A DNA stretch of 64,000 bases from Actinomycetes bacterium (GTDB lineage Bacteria > Actinomycetota > Acidimicrobiia > Acidimicrobiales > RAAP-2): contig JAJYXE010000007.1 in NCBI GenBank assembly GCA_021791145.1, positions 28,161 through 92,160 of the forward strand, in the 5' to 3' direction. This document shows, piece by piece, positions 10,813-20,114 of this stretch. Under the pieces are notes generated by a model that was given only the letters and a program-made list of their open reading frames with translations, was not told the origin of the DNA and did no database searches. A program made the position numbers and the translations under genes. How positions within the stretch are numbered: the first letter of the stretch is position 1; each line of letters opens with the position of its first letter.

Positions 10813-11943
10813 TCAGGACTTCGCCGTCGCCTCGAGCGCCGCCTGGACCAGCCCCGCCCCCCTCGCGTCGCCGACCAGGCCCGACGCCATCTTGTTCATG
10901 ACGTAGGCCACGCACAGCCGCCTGTCGAAGTCCACCACCACGACGGACCCGCCCCACCCTCCCCAGGCGCAGATCCTCGGTCCTTCGGGCACCGGGCCGC
11001 CGGAGAGCGCGAAGCCCAAGCCGAACCGCAGCGGCACGCCGAGCACCAGGTCCTTGCCGTCCGACTGCTGCTCGAAGACGCGCTCGCAGCCGGCCTCCGA
11101 GAGGAGCCGCACCCCTCGTGCTTCGCCTCCGCACGCGAGGACCGAGTGGACGGCCGCCACCGAGCGCGCGTTGCCGTGGCCGTTGGCGGCCGGGATCTCG
11201 GCCCGGCGCCATTGCGCGCTGGACGACGCCTCGGCGGGCACCAGCGGATTGAGGAACGTGCGCAGGGCGAGTGGCGCATCCTCCTGGTTGATGCGCGCGA
11301 GATGGTCCGGCGGCACCACCGGCGCGACCCGCTCGTCAGCCTGCTCGGGGGTGCCGATGAGGAAGTCCGCACGGAGTGGGCCGGCCACCTGCTCGGCGAA
11401 GAACCGGCCGACGCTCTGGCCGGTGATCCGACGGACCACCTCGCCGACCAGGTATCCTTGAGTGAGCGCATGGTACCCGGACGCCGAACCGGGCGTCCAC
11501 CACGGCTCCTCGGCGGCGAGGAGCGCCGTCGCCTTCTCCCAGTCGTAGAGGTCTTCCAACGTCATGGGCGCCGCCCAGCCCGAAAGCCCCGACGTGTGGC
11601 CCAGCAAGTGGCGGACCTCCACGTCGCGCTTGCCTCCCGCTGCGAACTCCGGCCAGTAGCGCTCGACAGGCGCGGCGACGTCGAGCTCGCCCGCGTCGGC
11701 CAGCATGAGCGCGACCAGTGCGGTCATCGTCTTGGTGGTCGACCAGACGTTGACGATGGTGTCGGCGGACCAGGGCGTCGTCCGGTCGGGGTCCACGTAG
11801 CCCCCCCAGAGGTCGACCACGGGCTCACCGTCGAGGTGGACGGCGCAGGACGCCCCGAGGTCCGATCCGTCCGAGAGGTTCCTCTCGAACGCGGACCGGA
11901 CGCTTGCGAACCGCTCGTCGCAGTGCCCGGACGCCTCTGGCAT
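10813..11943 (-). CDS. Serine hydrolase of the beta-lactamase (class C / EstB-like) family
   Basis: A 376-residue protein with the SxxK nucleophile motif STTK at residues 68-71, a GYHALTQGYLVGEVV segment carrying the Tyr of the second motif, and the HLLGHTSGL box typical of beta-lactamase-family esterases and peptidases. There is no signal peptide, so it is probably cytoplasmic and unlikely to be an antibiotic-resistance enzyme. The substrate is unknown. It sits between prs and rplY, a pair usually adjacent, so it looks like a later insertion into a conserved operon. A 156-bp gap separates it from rplY. Confidence 0.88.
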   Translation of the reverse strand: MPEASGHCDERFASVRSAFERNLSDGSDLGASCAVHLDGEPVVDLWGGYVDPDRTTPWSADTIVNVWSTTKTMTALVALMLADAGELDVAAPVERYWPEFAAGGKRDVEVRHLLGHTSGLSGWAAPMTLEDLYDWEKATALLAAEEPWWTPGSASGYHALTQGYLVGEVVRRITGQSVGRFFAEQVAGPLRADFLIGTPEQADERVAPVVPPDHLARINQEDAPLALRTFLNPLVPAEASSSAQWRRAEIPAANGHGNARSVAAVHSVLACGGEARGVRLLSEAGCERVFEQQSDGKDLVLGVPLRFGLGFALSGGPVPEGPRICAWGGWGGSVVVVDFDRRLCVAYVMNKMASGLVGDARGAGLVQAALEATAKS

Positions 11944-11964
11944 CGGATTCGCGTCGTGCCCGCG

Positions 11965-12945
11965 TCAGGCGAGGTTCTCGCCGCCGAAGATCTCCGACAC
12001 GGAGGTGTCCTCGAAGACCGCGTCGATCGCGTCGGCGATGACCTTGGCGACCGACAGGACTTCGAGCTTCTCGAACAGCCGGTCCTCGGAAACCGGCAGC
12101 GTGTCGGTCACCACCACCCTCGAGATCGGCGACGCCTTGAGCCTGTCTGCGGCCGGGTCCGAGAGGACGGGGTGGGTTGCCATGGCCCAGACGTCGGACG
12201 CGCCCGCGTCAGCGAGGAGCTCTGCGGCAGCGCACACGGTCCCCGCGGTGTCGATCATGTCGTCGATGATCACGCACCGACGTCCGGCGACGTCACCGAC
12301 GACATGGCGCGCCTCGACCTGGTTGGCGGTGCCCCGCGGGCGCGTCTTGTGGACGAGCGCGAGGTCGGAGCCGAGGTGCTGGCTGAAGCGCTCGGCGACC
12401 TTCACGCGGCCAGCGTCGGGCGCGACGACGACCATGTCCGAGGAGCAGTCGTCGAAGTGCTCGCGCAGGTAAGACTCGAGCACCGGGGTCGCGGTGAGAT
12501 GGTCGAACGGCACGTCGAAGAACCCCTGGATCTGCCCTGAGTGCAGGTCGACGCTCACCACCCGATCAGCGCCTGCCGCGGACAAGACATCCGCCACGAG
12601 CTTGGCGGTGATCGGCTCCCTTCCCGTCGCCTTGCGATCCTGGCGCGAGTAGCCGTAGTAGGGACAGACCGCGGTGATCCTCTTCGCCGACGCTCGCTTG
12701 GCGGCGTCGATCATGATGAGCTGCTCCATGAGCGCGTCGTTCACCGGACCGCAGTGCGTCTGCACGATGAAGACGTCGCAGCCCCGGACCGACATGTCGT
12801 AACGGCAGTGGATCTCGCCGTTGGCGAACTCCCGGAGGTTCGCCTCGCTCAGCTCCACGCCGAGGTGCGCCGCAATCTGCTCGGCGAGCACGGGGTGAGA
12901 GCGGCCCGAGACGAGGACGAGGCGCCGACGCGGGATGAACTCCAC
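11965..12945 (-). CDS. prs: Ribose-phosphate pyrophosphokinase (PRPP synthetase)
   Basis: Makes phosphoribosyl pyrophosphate from ribose 5-phosphate and ATP for nucleotide, His and Trp synthesis. The 326-residue product has the ATP-binding segment YYGYSRQDRK, the catalytic VVVAPDAGRVKVAERF flap region and the PRPP loop VIIDDMIDTAGTV. The start is the GTG at 12943-12945 giving MEFIPRRRL; the same frame is open further upstream but that stretch lies inside glmU and has no Prs similarity. The gene begins 10 bp after the glmU stop, the usual actinobacterial glmU-prs pair. Confidence 0.96.
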   Translation of the reverse strand: MEFIPRRRLVLVSGRSHPVLAEQIAAHLGVELSEANLREFANGEIHCRYDMSVRGCDVFIVQTHCGPVNDALMEQLIMIDAAKRASAKRITAVCPYYGYSRQDRKATGREPITAKLVADVLSAAGADRVVSVDLHSGQIQGFFDVPFDHLTATPVLESYLREHFDDCSSDMVVVAPDAGRVKVAERFSQHLGSDLALVHKTRPRGTANQVEARHVVGDVAGRRCVIIDDMIDTAGTVCAAAELLADAGASDVWAMATHPVLSDPAADRLKASPISRVVVTDTLPVSEDRLFEKLEVLSVAKVIADAIDAVFEDTSVSEIFGGENLA

Positions 12946-12955
12946 GTCGACGACG

Positions 12956-14137
12956 CTATCTCCTGGTGTCGGGCTCCGCGTCGGGCTCCGCGTCGGGCAC
13001 AGGACCGGCGCCCAGGCCGCCGAGGGCCGCGCCGAGGACCGTGAACGGCGGGACGATCGCTCCCGGCCCGACCTCCGCGCCCGGCCCGAGCGTCGCGAAG
13101 GGCCCGACCCGCGCCCCCGCGCCCACGACGGCACCGACGCACACGCTGTGGCGCACCTCGGCGCGCTCGCCGACCCTGGTGTCGACCAGGGTCGACTGGG
13201 GGCCGATCTCGGCGGCCTCACCGATCGTCGACTCGCCGCGAAGGATGACCCCAGGGAGCAGCGACACGTCGGTGGAGAGCTGCACCTCGGCGTCCACGTA
13301 GGTCCGCTCGGGGTCCCACATCGTCACGCCCCGCCTCATCCACCGCTCGTTGATGCGATCGCGGAGCTCGGCCTCTGCGATCGCGAGCTGGGCACGATCG
13401 TTGACGCCCGCCGCCTCCATCGGATCGGCGACCATGAGCGCCTCGACCCGGTAACCGGCCGCCGACAGGACGCCCACGACGTCGGTCAAGTAGTACTCGC
13501 CCTGCTCGTTGGCGGGCCGGAGCCGCCGGAGCGACGGGGCGAGCACGCTGCGCCTGAAGCAGTAGATCGAGGTGTTGATCTCGGTGATCTGCCTCTCCTC
13601 TACCGTCGCGTCGCGGTCCTCTACGACCCGCAGGACGCTCCCGTCCTTGCCGCGGACGACGCGGCCATAGCCGGCGGCGTCGCTGACATCGGCCGCGAGC
13701 AGCGTGGCGCCGGCCTGACGCTCTCGATGGTGGCGAACGAGGGCGGCGAGCGTCGGTGGCCGCACGAGCGGGGTGTCGCCCGGGAGGACCACCACGTCGC
13801 CCTCCTGGTCGTCCCCGGACTCTGTGTCCGCGAGCAGGCCGGTGAGCCCCACGGCTGCCGCGTCGCCGGTCCCCCGCTGCTCGTGCTGGGTGACGATCTC
13901 GATGGAGAGGCTCTTGGGCGCGTGGTCGACCAGCGTCCGGCTCACCCACTCCCCGTGATGGCCGACCACGACGACCACACGCTCGACGTCGAGCTCTGCG
14001 AGCGCGTCGAGGACGTGGAGCACCATGGGCCGGCCACAGAGCCGGTGCAGCGGCTTGGGCCGCTGCGATCGCATGCGGGTGCCCTCCCCCGCGGCGAGGA
14101 CGACGGCGGAGAGCGGGCCGGTGCTCATGGCGTTCAT
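12956..14137 (-). CDS. glmU: GlmU-type UDP-N-acetylglucosamine pyrophosphorylase lacking the acetyltransferase active site
   Basis: A 393-residue protein where GlmU is normally about 450-490. The N-terminal uridylyltransferase domain is intact: LAAGEGTRMRSQRPKPLH, QHEQRGTGDAA, LPGDTPL and EINTSIYCF. The C-terminal left-handed beta helix starts normally but ends at about GPFATLGPGAEVGPGAI. The position of E. coli Arg333 is Gly. The segment with the residues equivalent to Lys351, His363, Tyr366 and Asn377 is absent; the gene instead ends in a PDAEPDAEPD repeat tail. It probably makes UDP-GlcNAc from GlcNAc-1-P but cannot acetylate GlcN-1-P. ATG 14135-14137 has AGGGG upstream; ATG 14126 is an alternative. 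Confidence 0.9.
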   Translation of the reverse strand: MNAMSTGPLSAVVLAAGEGTRMRSQRPKPLHRLCGRPMVLHVLDALAELDVERVVVVVGHHGEWVSRTLVDHAPKSLSIEIVTQHEQRGTGDAAAVGLTGLLADTESGDDQEGDVVVLPGDTPLVRPPTLAALVRHHRERQAGATLLAADVSDAAGYGRVVRGKDGSVLRVVEDRDATVEERQITEINTSIYCFRRSVLAPSLRRLRPANEQGEYYLTDVVGVLSAAGYRVEALMVADPMEAAGVNDRAQLAIAEAELRDRINERWMRRGVTMWDPERTYVDAEVQLSTDVSLLPGVILRGESTIGEAAEIGPQSTLVDTRVGERAEVRHSVCVGAVVGAGARVGPFATLGPGAEVGPGAIVPPFTVLGAALGGLGAGPVPDAEPDAEPDTRR

Positions 14138-14218
14138 CTTGCCCCTGTCGGGTGGGCAGGGCGCGCATCGCGCGGGCCGATCGGAGATCAATCCCGGCGC
14201 TGGGTAGTCTCGCGGCCG

Positions 14219-14686
14219 GTGCCGACCCCCGACGCCGCCCCGGAGCCTCCGGGCGTCAAGGCCGCCCCGGACGCCTCTCGGCCGAGCTCCTCCAGCATCT
14301 GGTGGACCGCGCGTGCGATCGGCCTCCACACCACGCTGGCCGTCGTCGTCCCCGCATTCCTCGCGCTGTTCTGGTGGCAGGTCCAGCGCGTGCGGCAGGG
14401 GAACACGTTGAGCTGGGCCTACGTGTTCGAGTGGCCGTTCTTCACCGGCTACGCGGTCTACCTGTGGTGGAAGCTGGTCCACGACCAGCCCGACCCCGTG
14501 GCGGATCCTCGCAGCGTCTCGGGCCGCTCCACCGGCCCGGAGCAGCACGGCCGAGACGATCACCGCCTGGACGAGGGGGCCCTCGACGAGCACGGCCTCG
14601 ACGGGGAAGCCCTCGACGAGGAGCTCGCGGCGTACAACCGCTACCTCGCCGAACTGCACTCCTCGGGCCGACGCAAGCGGTGGTGA
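14219..14686 (+). CDS. Small conserved membrane protein
   Basis: A 155-residue protein from a GTG at 14219. It has two hydrophobic segments (about 38-58 and 70-88, including GLHTTLAVVVPAFLALFWWQ and VFEWPFFTGYAVYLWWKLV) joined by a short charged loop RVRQGNT, then an acidic linker and a conserved-looking C-terminus DEELAAYNRYLAELHSSGRR. Proteins of this kind recur in actinobacteria next to glmU and have no known function. It is divergent from glmU with about 80 bp between, so the two probably share a promoter region. The start is uncertain because the N-terminus is low-complexity. Confidence 0.7.
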   Translation: MPTPDAAPEPPGVKAAPDASRPSSSSIWWTARAIGLHTTLAVVVPAFLALFWWQVQRVRQGNTLSWAYVFEWPFFTGYAVYLWWKLVHDQPDPVADPRSVSGRSTGPEQHGRDDHRLDEGALDEHGLDGEALDEELAAYNRYLAELHSSGRRKRW

Positions 14687-14765
14687 GCGGAGCGGCGGCC
14701 GCCCGGTGCCGAAGCCGCCGACCGTTGCCGACGGGGCGAGCGCGCGGCCGATAGGGTCTCGGCCC

Positions 14766-16745
14766 ATGGCCCAGGGGATCCCACCGGTCTCCACTCGCGC
14801 GGCCACCACCGATGCGAGGGCCGGCATCGACGCCGGAGCGTCGTGGGCTCGAGGAGCGCGGTCCGCCCGCCGCGTCGCGCAAGACCCCGAGGCAAGCCCA
14901 TGGCGCCGCACACGACGAGGCACCGCGGTGCTGTATGCCGCCGCCGCGATCTTCGCCTACCACCGCATCCTGTTCGCGCAGACGAGCAGCATGCCCGGGT
15001 GCAACTGCGGCGACCAGGCGCAGGAGGTGTGGTTCCTCCGCTGGCCGCTGTACGCGATCAGTCACGGACTGAACCCGTTCTTCTCGACGTGGATGAACTA
15101 CCCCAAGGGGATCAACCTCGCCATCAACACGTCATCCCCCTTGCTCGGGCTCGCGTCCGCGCCGCTCCAGCTCACGATCGGCACGGTCGCCACCTACGAC
15201 ATCCTGCTCGTCGTCGCGCTCGCCACCTCGGCGCTGGCCATGTGCCTTGCGCTTCGCCGCTGGGTGCGGTCATGGGCTGCAGCCTTCGTCGGCGGACTGC
15301 TGTACGGCTTCTCCCCCTACATGATCGGGCAAGGCGGGAGCCACGTTTTCCTCGTGACGCTGTTCATCCCGCCGATCATCCTCGTGCTCCTCGACGAGAT
15401 CGTCGTCCGCCAGCGTCACGGCGCATTGCGAGACGGCCTCTTCCTCGGCGTGCTGCTCGCGCTGCAGTACTACATCTCGCCCGAAGTCCTGGCGATGACG
15501 ATCGTCGTGGCGCTCGTCGGCGTCGCCGCGCTCGCCGCGCTCGCCGTGGCACGACGGCGCACGCTGAGGGACCGTCTTCCGCACGTCGCGATCGCGGCGA
15601 TCTCGTGCGCGGCGGTGTGTGCGGCTGCGCTCGCGTACCCCGTCTGGATGTCGATCAGCGGACCGCAACACGTCGTCGGGCCACCGCATCGGCTCTCAGG
15701 GCTCTCGGGGTTCCGCGGGGACTTGCTGGGGCCGGTCCTGCCCACCTCCGACCAGCTCCTCGCGCCGGCCGCGCTGAAGGCGCACGGCGACGCCCTCGTC
15801 GGCGGCAACTACAGCGAGAACGGCCTGTACCTCGGCGTCCCCCTGGTCGTCGTGCTCGCCACTTTCGCGTGGGTCTACCGCCGGCGGGGCGAGCTCGTCT
15901 TCTTCGTGTCGATGCTCGTTGCCTCGGCGATCCTCGCGCTCGGGCCCCAGCTCGTCGTCGACACCCACTCCACCGGTGTCCCGCTCCCCGCCTGGGTGCT
16001 CGCGCGCGTGCCGTTCCTCCAGGACATCCTCGACGTGCGGTTCGACCTCTTCGTGCAGCTGTTCGCCGCGGCGGCGCTCGGCGTCGGGATCGACGAGATG
16101 GTCAGGAGCCGGAACGGCGCCCACCGCCGGCGAAGAGGGCTCGAGAGGCTCGCCGCGCCCGGCGTCGTCGCGATCGTCGCGCTTGCTCCGCTGATCCCTG
16201 GCTCGCCGTACCCCGCCGCTCCCACGCTGTCGCCCGCCTTCTTCACCTCGCGCGCGCTCGACCGGATCCCCGCCGGGTCACCGGTGCTCACCTACCCCTA
16301 CCCGTTGCGCAACGACGCGGAGTGGAACCTCACGTTCCAAGCGATCGCCGGCATGCGCTTCAAGGTGTTCGGCGCCGACGCCTTCGTCCCCGACGGGCCG
16401 GGCGGGACGAGCGTCTCCACCCCGACCCTGCTCGAGCCGCGTGTCGTGGAGCGGCTCCTGTCGGACGCCTACACACCCGCCTTTGCCCAGTCGCAGCTCG
16501 CGACAGCGCCCGCGGCGCTTCCGGCGGTCGATCAGCGCTCGGTCCGGGCACTCAGGGAGTTCCTGGTGCGCTACCGCGTCTCGACGGTCCTGGTCGAGCA
16601 CTTCGGGCTGGCACCCAAGACCGTGGCCGGCTACGTGACCGACGCCCTCGGCCGCCCGGACGAGACCGGCGGCGTGTGGGCATGGTTCGACGTGCAGCGC
16701 CTGTTGACGCGACACTCCATCTCGACGGCTCCGGCGCGGCGCTGA
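14766..16745 (+). CDS. Large polytopic membrane protein, GT-C glycosyltransferase-like
   Basis: A 659-residue protein from the ATG at 14766; the same frame is open to 14706. After a basic N-terminus it has about eleven membrane segments. The first outside loop reads CGDQAQEVWFLRWP followed by NPFFSTWMNYPKGINL, which resembles the acidic acceptor/donor loop of GT-C enzymes and of YfhO-like proteins that use polyprenyl-linked sugars. The soluble C-terminal part (about 460-659) lies outside the membrane. The substrate is unknown. It begins about 80 bp after the small membrane protein gene on the same strand and may be co-transcribed with it. Confidence 0.75.
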   Translation: MAQGIPPVSTRAATTDARAGIDAGASWARGARSARRVAQDPEASPWRRTRRGTAVLYAAAAIFAYHRILFAQTSSMPGCNCGDQAQEVWFLRWPLYAISHGLNPFFSTWMNYPKGINLAINTSSPLLGLASAPLQLTIGTVATYDILLVVALATSALAMCLALRRWVRSWAAAFVGGLLYGFSPYMIGQGGSHVFLVTLFIPPIILVLLDEIVVRQRHGALRDGLFLGVLLALQYYISPEVLAMTIVVALVGVAALAALAVARRRTLRDRLPHVAIAAISCAAVCAAALAYPVWMSISGPQHVVGPPHRLSGLSGFRGDLLGPVLPTSDQLLAPAALKAHGDALVGGNYSENGLYLGVPLVVVLATFAWVYRRRGELVFFVSMLVASAILALGPQLVVDTHSTGVPLPAWVLARVPFLQDILDVRFDLFVQLFAAAALGVGIDEMVRSRNGAHRRRRGLERLAAPGVVAIVALAPLIPGSPYPAAPTLSPAFFTSRALDRIPAGSPVLTYPYPLRNDAEWNLTFQAIAGMRFKVFGADAFVPDGPGGTSVSTPTLLEPRVVERLLSDAYTPAFAQSQLATAPAALPAVDQRSVRALREFLVRYRVSTVLVEHFGLAPKTVAGYVTDALGRPDETGGVWAWFDVQRLLTRHSISTAPARR

Positions 16746-16806
16746 CGATTGGTGGTCCTCGCAGGAGGGGTCGCCCGCGCGGGGCTCCCTTGCCCGACGA
16801 CGTGCT

Positions 16807-17451
16807 CTATGTCGTAGAGCCCGTCGTGCCCGACACGACCGGGTGGACCTGGAGGGGCGAGCAGCCGGGGAGGGGCGCTGTGAGCCGCTTCGAGGTCGTC
16901 GATGTCGGCGGCGTCACGAGCAGCGCGGGGAAGGTCGGGCACGAGGACACGGTGCCCTCCGGGACGTCGGTCCCCTCGACCATCGCTGAGGCCGTCGCCC
17001 GCGGCTGCAGCACCACCAGCGGCGGCGTGGTCGACCCTGTCCGCATGCCGCCGAGGTAGCCCGACAAGGTGCGCTGCGCCTGCTGGACCTGGCGGCCTGT
17101 CGCGCTCAAGGCGGCGATCCCGGGATAGCCGGACAATGCACAGGGCGTGGCGGCGACGTTCTCGAAAAGGATGGTGGCTCCCTCGTGGCCGAGCCCGGCG
17201 GCGGTCGGCCCGGCCGAGATCACCAGGTCCGCGAACGTGCAGCGCGCCGGCGCGGGGGGCGCGCTGGTGGTCGACGTCGCCGTCGAGGTCGTCGTCGAAG
17301 AGCGCGGCGCGCTCGTGGAGCCGTGCGACGTGTGCGTCCCGTGCGAGCCATGGGTCGCCTGCGGCGCGGCCCGGTTCCCGGCTCCGCACGCGCTGCACAC
17401 GACCGCGAGGCTTCCTGCGAGCGCGAGCGCTCCTGCCGTTCTCTTGCGCAC
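16807..17451 (-). CDS. DUF4232-type secreted lipoprotein
   Basis: A 214-residue exported protein. The GTG at 17449-17451 gives MRKRTAGALALAGSLAVVCS with a lipobox-like SAC at about residue 22, followed by a long Ser/Thr/His-rich linker that probably spans the cell wall. The folded part (about 75-214) has the pattern of DUF4232: paired cysteines and a VLQPRATASAMV segment. The function is unknown; such proteins are common actinobacterial envelope lipoproteins. The frame stays open upstream through tRNA-Gln, but that stretch cannot be coding for this protein. Confidence 0.75.
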   Translation of the reverse strand: MRKRTAGALALAGSLAVVCSACGAGNRAAPQATHGSHGTHTSHGSTSAPRSSTTTSTATSTTSAPPAPARCTFADLVISAGPTAAGLGHEGATILFENVAATPCALSGYPGIAALSATGRQVQQAQRTLSGYLGGMRTGSTTPPLVVLQPRATASAMVEGTDVPEGTVSSCPTFPALLVTPPTSTTSKRLTAPLPGCSPLQVHPVVSGTTGSTT

Positions 17452-17511
17452 TGCACGAAGGTACCAGCCCGGCAGGCGACCGACCGTCGAGCGGGGGCTG
17501 CCCGCGTGCGT

Positions 17512-17583
17512 TCCGGGGGGAGGGCTCGAACCTCCAACATCCGGCTCCAAAGGCCGACGTTCTGCCGATTGAACTACCCCGGA
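17512..17583 (-). tRNA. tRNA-Gln (anticodon TTG)
   Basis: A 72-nt cloverleaf on the minus strand: 7-bp acceptor TCCGGGG/CCCCGGA, D arm GTTC/GAAC, anticodon stem TCGGC/GCCGG with loop CTTTGGA (anticodon TTG), and T arm GGAGG-TTCGAGC-CCTCC. The 3' CCA is not encoded. A tRNA-Gln near glmU is a common actinobacterial arrangement. Confidence 0.97.
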
Positions 17584-17611
17584 GACAGCGCCCATTCAAC
17601 CAGGTGCAGGC

Positions 17612-17716
17612 AGCTCGCACCGGCTCGCACCGGCTCGCACCGGCACGCGCCCGGCACGCCCCCGGCACGCACCCGGCACGCGCCCGGCACGCCCCCGGCA
17701 CGCACCCGGCACGCGA
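17612..17716. repeat. Tandem repeat array (10-bp then 11-bp units)
   Basis: About three copies of a 10-bp GGCTCGCACC unit (17612-17642) lead into seven 11-bp units of the form CCGGCACGCNN (17640-17716). The last two bases run GC, CC, AC, GC, CC, AC, GA, so there is a 33-bp higher-order period repeated twice. It lies between tRNA-Gln and the two-component operon and does not code for a recognisable protein. The rest of the gap to 17877 shows no further gene. Confidence 0.9.
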
Positions 17717-17877
17717 CGTCCCAGTCCACGACGTCGCGCGGGCGCTAAGAAGTTCGGAAGAACCCCCCTTGTGGGACTTCGCCGGATTCCAGCACCCCGG
17801 TATTGTCGTCGCGGCCGATGAGGCGTGGGAGGCGGAGCCGCCATTGCGTGCCGCCCGAGCGAAAGGAGCCGGCGCAG

Positions 17878-18549
17878 GTGCGGATCCTCGTCGTCGACGA
17901 CGACCCCGGGGTGCGGACCGCCCTCGACAGAGCGCTCCGGCTCGACGGCTACGAGGTCAGCACGGTCGGTGACGGCGGGGCAGCCCTCGAGGCGCTCGCG
18001 CGCGCGGCCCCCGACGCCGTGATCCTCGACCTGGCGCTCCCGGGAATGGACGGGCTGGAAGTCTGCAGGCGCATGCGCAGCGCAGGCGACGACACCCCGG
18101 TGCTCATGCTCACCGCACGGGACGCGGTCCACGACCGTGTGCTCGGCTTGGACGCCGGCGCCGACGACTACGTCGTGAAGCCGTTCGCGCTCGCCGAGCT
18201 CGAGGCGCGGCTGCGCGCGCTCCTCCGGCGACGGCCGGCGGATGGCGGCGAGTCGCTGCGCTTCGCCGACCTGGTCCTCGATCTCGGCACGCGCGAGGCG
18301 CGGCGGGGCGAGCGCGTCTTCACCCTGACGAGGATCGAGTTCGACCTGCTCGAGCTCTTCATGCGCCATCCTCGCCAGGTGCTCACCCGCGAGGTCATCT
18401 TGGACCGGGTGTGGGGCTACACGTTCGACTCGGGGACCAACTCGCTCGCGGTCTACGTCGGCTACCTCAGGCGAAAGACCGAGGCGGGCGACGAACCTCG
18501 GCTGCTGCACACCGTTCGCGGGGTGGGGTACGTGTTGCGCGAGCCGTGA
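17878..18549 (+). CDS. OmpR/PhoB-family response regulator (MprA-like)
   Basis: A 223-residue two-domain regulator. The receiver has the acidic pair in VVDDD, the phospho-acceptor Asp in [13 protein letters not shown] (about residue 51), the Thr/Ser and Lys switch residues (MLTAR, YVVKPF). The C-terminal winged helix has [20 protein letters not shown] and [11 protein letters not shown], typical of the MprA/TcrA branch. The GTG at 17878 has AAGGAG 9 bp upstream, which fixes the start; longer starts would add a basic non-homologous tail. Its stop overlaps the kinase start as GTGA. Confidence 0.95.
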   Translation: MRILVVDDDPGVRTALDRALRLDGYEVSTVGDGGAALEALARAAPDAVILDLALPGMDGLEVCRRMRSAGDDTPVLMLTARDAVHDRVLGLDAGADDYVVKPFALAELEARLRALLRRRPADGGESLRFADLVLDLGTREARRGERVFTLTRIEFDLLELFMRHPRQVLTREVILDRVWGYTFDSGTNSLAVYVGYLRRKTEAGDEPRLLHTVRGVGYVLREP

Positions 18550-19940
18550 CCTTCCGCAGCAGGCTCGTCGTCGTCGCGGCGATCGCCGTGGTCGTCGCAG
18601 TGCTCGCCGCGGCCGCTGCCAGCTACTTCGCCGCTCGCGACTCGCTGCTCGGCTCGATCGACGGGATCTTGCGGTCCGAAGCGCGCGCGACGGTGCACGC
18701 CCTGCGGTCGAGCACAGGGAGGCTCCAGCGGCGGCTCGGCGGGCTCGGCTACCAGGGCTACCAGATCGTCACGCCTTCGGGCGCCGTGATCACCGGGAAG
18801 GGGATCCCGCTCTCGGCGGCCGTGAAGGCGGTCGCGGAGGGGACCGCGCCGTCGTACTTCGCCGTCATCACCATCACAGGTGCCCAGTACCGCGAGCTCG
18901 TGGTCGGGCTGGGGACGGTGAGCGTGCTGACAGGACCCTTCTACGCCGGCTCGACGCCTGCCGCACTGCAGGTGGTGCTCCCGCTGGCGAGCGTCGACAG
19001 CGAGCTCGAGCGGCTCAGCCTCATCCTCGCCGGCGTCGCGGTGCTCGGCGTCGGGCTGGCGCTGCTGCTTGCCTGGCTCGTGGGGCGCACCGCGCTCGTC
19101 CCGTTGGACGAGCTGACCGCGGCAGTCGAGCGCGTGGCCGCCACCACCGACGTGAGCCAACGCCTCGACCCCGAAGGCGCTGACGAGCTGGGCAGGTTGC
19201 GGCGCGCCTTCAACCACCTGCTGAGCGCGCTCCAGCGATCCCAGGACGCGCAGCGTCAGCTGGTGCTTGACGCAGGCCATGAGCTTCGCACGCCGCTCAC
19301 CAGCCTGCGCACCAACCTGGAGGTCGTCCGACGGCTCGACCAGCTCTCTCCTGAAGAACGCCATGTGCTGGTGGACGACATCTTGACGCAGATGAACGAG
19401 CTCACGACGCTCGTCGGCGACCTCTCCGAGCTCGCCCGAGGCGAGCAGCGCCCCACCCCGCCCCGGGTCTTTCGCCTCGATCGCGTCGTCGAGGACGCGG
19501 CCGCCGTGGCGACGACCCATGGCCGCCCGCGAGAGGTGACGTTCAGCCTCTCGTCCTCGCCTTCGTGGGTCTGCGGCCAACGTGACCGGATCGACCGAGC
19601 GATCGGCAATCTCTTGGACAATGCGCTCAAGTGGAGCCCTGACGGCAGCGTCGTCGAGGTCTCGTGCCGCGACGGGGTCGTCGCGGTGCGCGACCACGGT
19701 CCGGGCATCGCCGAAGAAGACCTCCCCCACGTCTTCGACCGCTTCTATCGAGCGCCCAGCGCGCGTGCGCTCCCAGGCTCGGGGCTCGGCTTGGCGATCG
19801 TGGCCCAGGTCGCGCACGCGGAAGGGGGCTCGGTGTGGGCGGGCAACGCACCCGAAGGGGGCGCGATCTTCCGCTTCGAGCTCCCGACGGTGACCCCGCC
19901 GCCCACCGAGGGGCGCGAAAGTTCGGACGACGACGAATGA
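18546..19940 (+). CDS. Sensor histidine kinase (MprB-like), partner of the preceding regulator
   Basis: A 464-residue membrane kinase. There is a membrane segment near residues 10-30, an extracytoplasmic sensor of about 140 residues, a second membrane segment (about 160-180, [20 protein letters not shown]), a HAMP linker, a HisKA domain with [16 protein letters not shown] (phospho-acceptor His) and a HATPase domain with N box [12 protein letters not shown]1 DHGPGI, F box FDRFYRAP and G2 GSGLGLAI. The GTG overlaps the response regulator stop, so the pair forms one operon. The sensed signal cannot be read from the sequence. Confidence 0.95.
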   Translation: MTFRSRLVVVAAIAVVVAVLAAAAASYFAARDSLLGSIDGILRSEARATVHALRSSTGRLQRRLGGLGYQGYQIVTPSGAVITGKGIPLSAAVKAVAEGTAPSYFAVITITGAQYRELVVGLGTVSVLTGPFYAGSTPAALQVVLPLASVDSELERLSLILAGVAVLGVGLALLLAWLVGRTALVPLDELTAAVERVAATTDVSQRLDPEGADELGRLRRAFNHLLSALQRSQDAQRQLVLDAGHELRTPLTSLRTNLEVVRRLDQLSPEERHVLVDDILTQMNELTTLVGDLSELARGEQRPTPPRVFRLDRVVEDAAAVATTHGRPREVTFSLSSSPSWVCGQRDRIDRAIGNLLDNALKWSPDGSVVEVSCRDGVVAVRDHGPGIAEEDLPHVFDRFYRAPSARALPGSGLGLAIVAQVAHAEGGSVWAGNAPEGGAIFRFELPTVTPPPTEGRESSDDDE

Positions 19941-20010
19941 CCTCCTTTCGCGGTCGCGGACGAAGCCGACGTGGCGGGCCGCACCTCGGCCCTGTAACCT
20001 CCCCCGAGCC

Positions 20011-20109
20011 ATGGGATCGCTGATCAAGAAGCGCCGGAAGCGCATGCGCAAGAAGAAGCACAAGAAGATGCTGAAGGCCACGCGCTGGCAGCGACGCGCG
20101 GGCAAGTAG
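20011..20109 (+). CDS. Small ribosomal protein bS22 (AURKAIP1/COX24-domain protein)
   Basis: A 32-residue, extremely basic peptide: MGSLIKKRRKRMRKKKHKKM then LKATRWQRRAGK. This matches the actinobacterial AURKAIP1/COX24-domain family, shown in mycobacterial ribosome structures to be the small-subunit protein bS22. The GSxIKKRRKRM start and the R-Q-RR-GK end are the family hallmarks. It lies 70 bp after the histidine kinase and ends 5 bp before the convergent ispE stop. Genes this short are easily missed. Confidence 0.9.
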   Translation: MGSLIKKRRKRMRKKKHKKMLKATRWQRRAGK

Positions 20110-20114
20110 CCGTC

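Noticed and set aside
12946..13221. N-terminal extension of prs
   Set aside because: It lies inside glmU in another frame and has no Prs similarity.
17452..17595. N-terminal extension of the DUF4232 lipoprotein
   Set aside because: It would run through tRNA-Gln and bury the signal peptide.
17640..17716. CRISPR array
   Set aside because: Units are 11 bp with no spacers and there are no cas genes.
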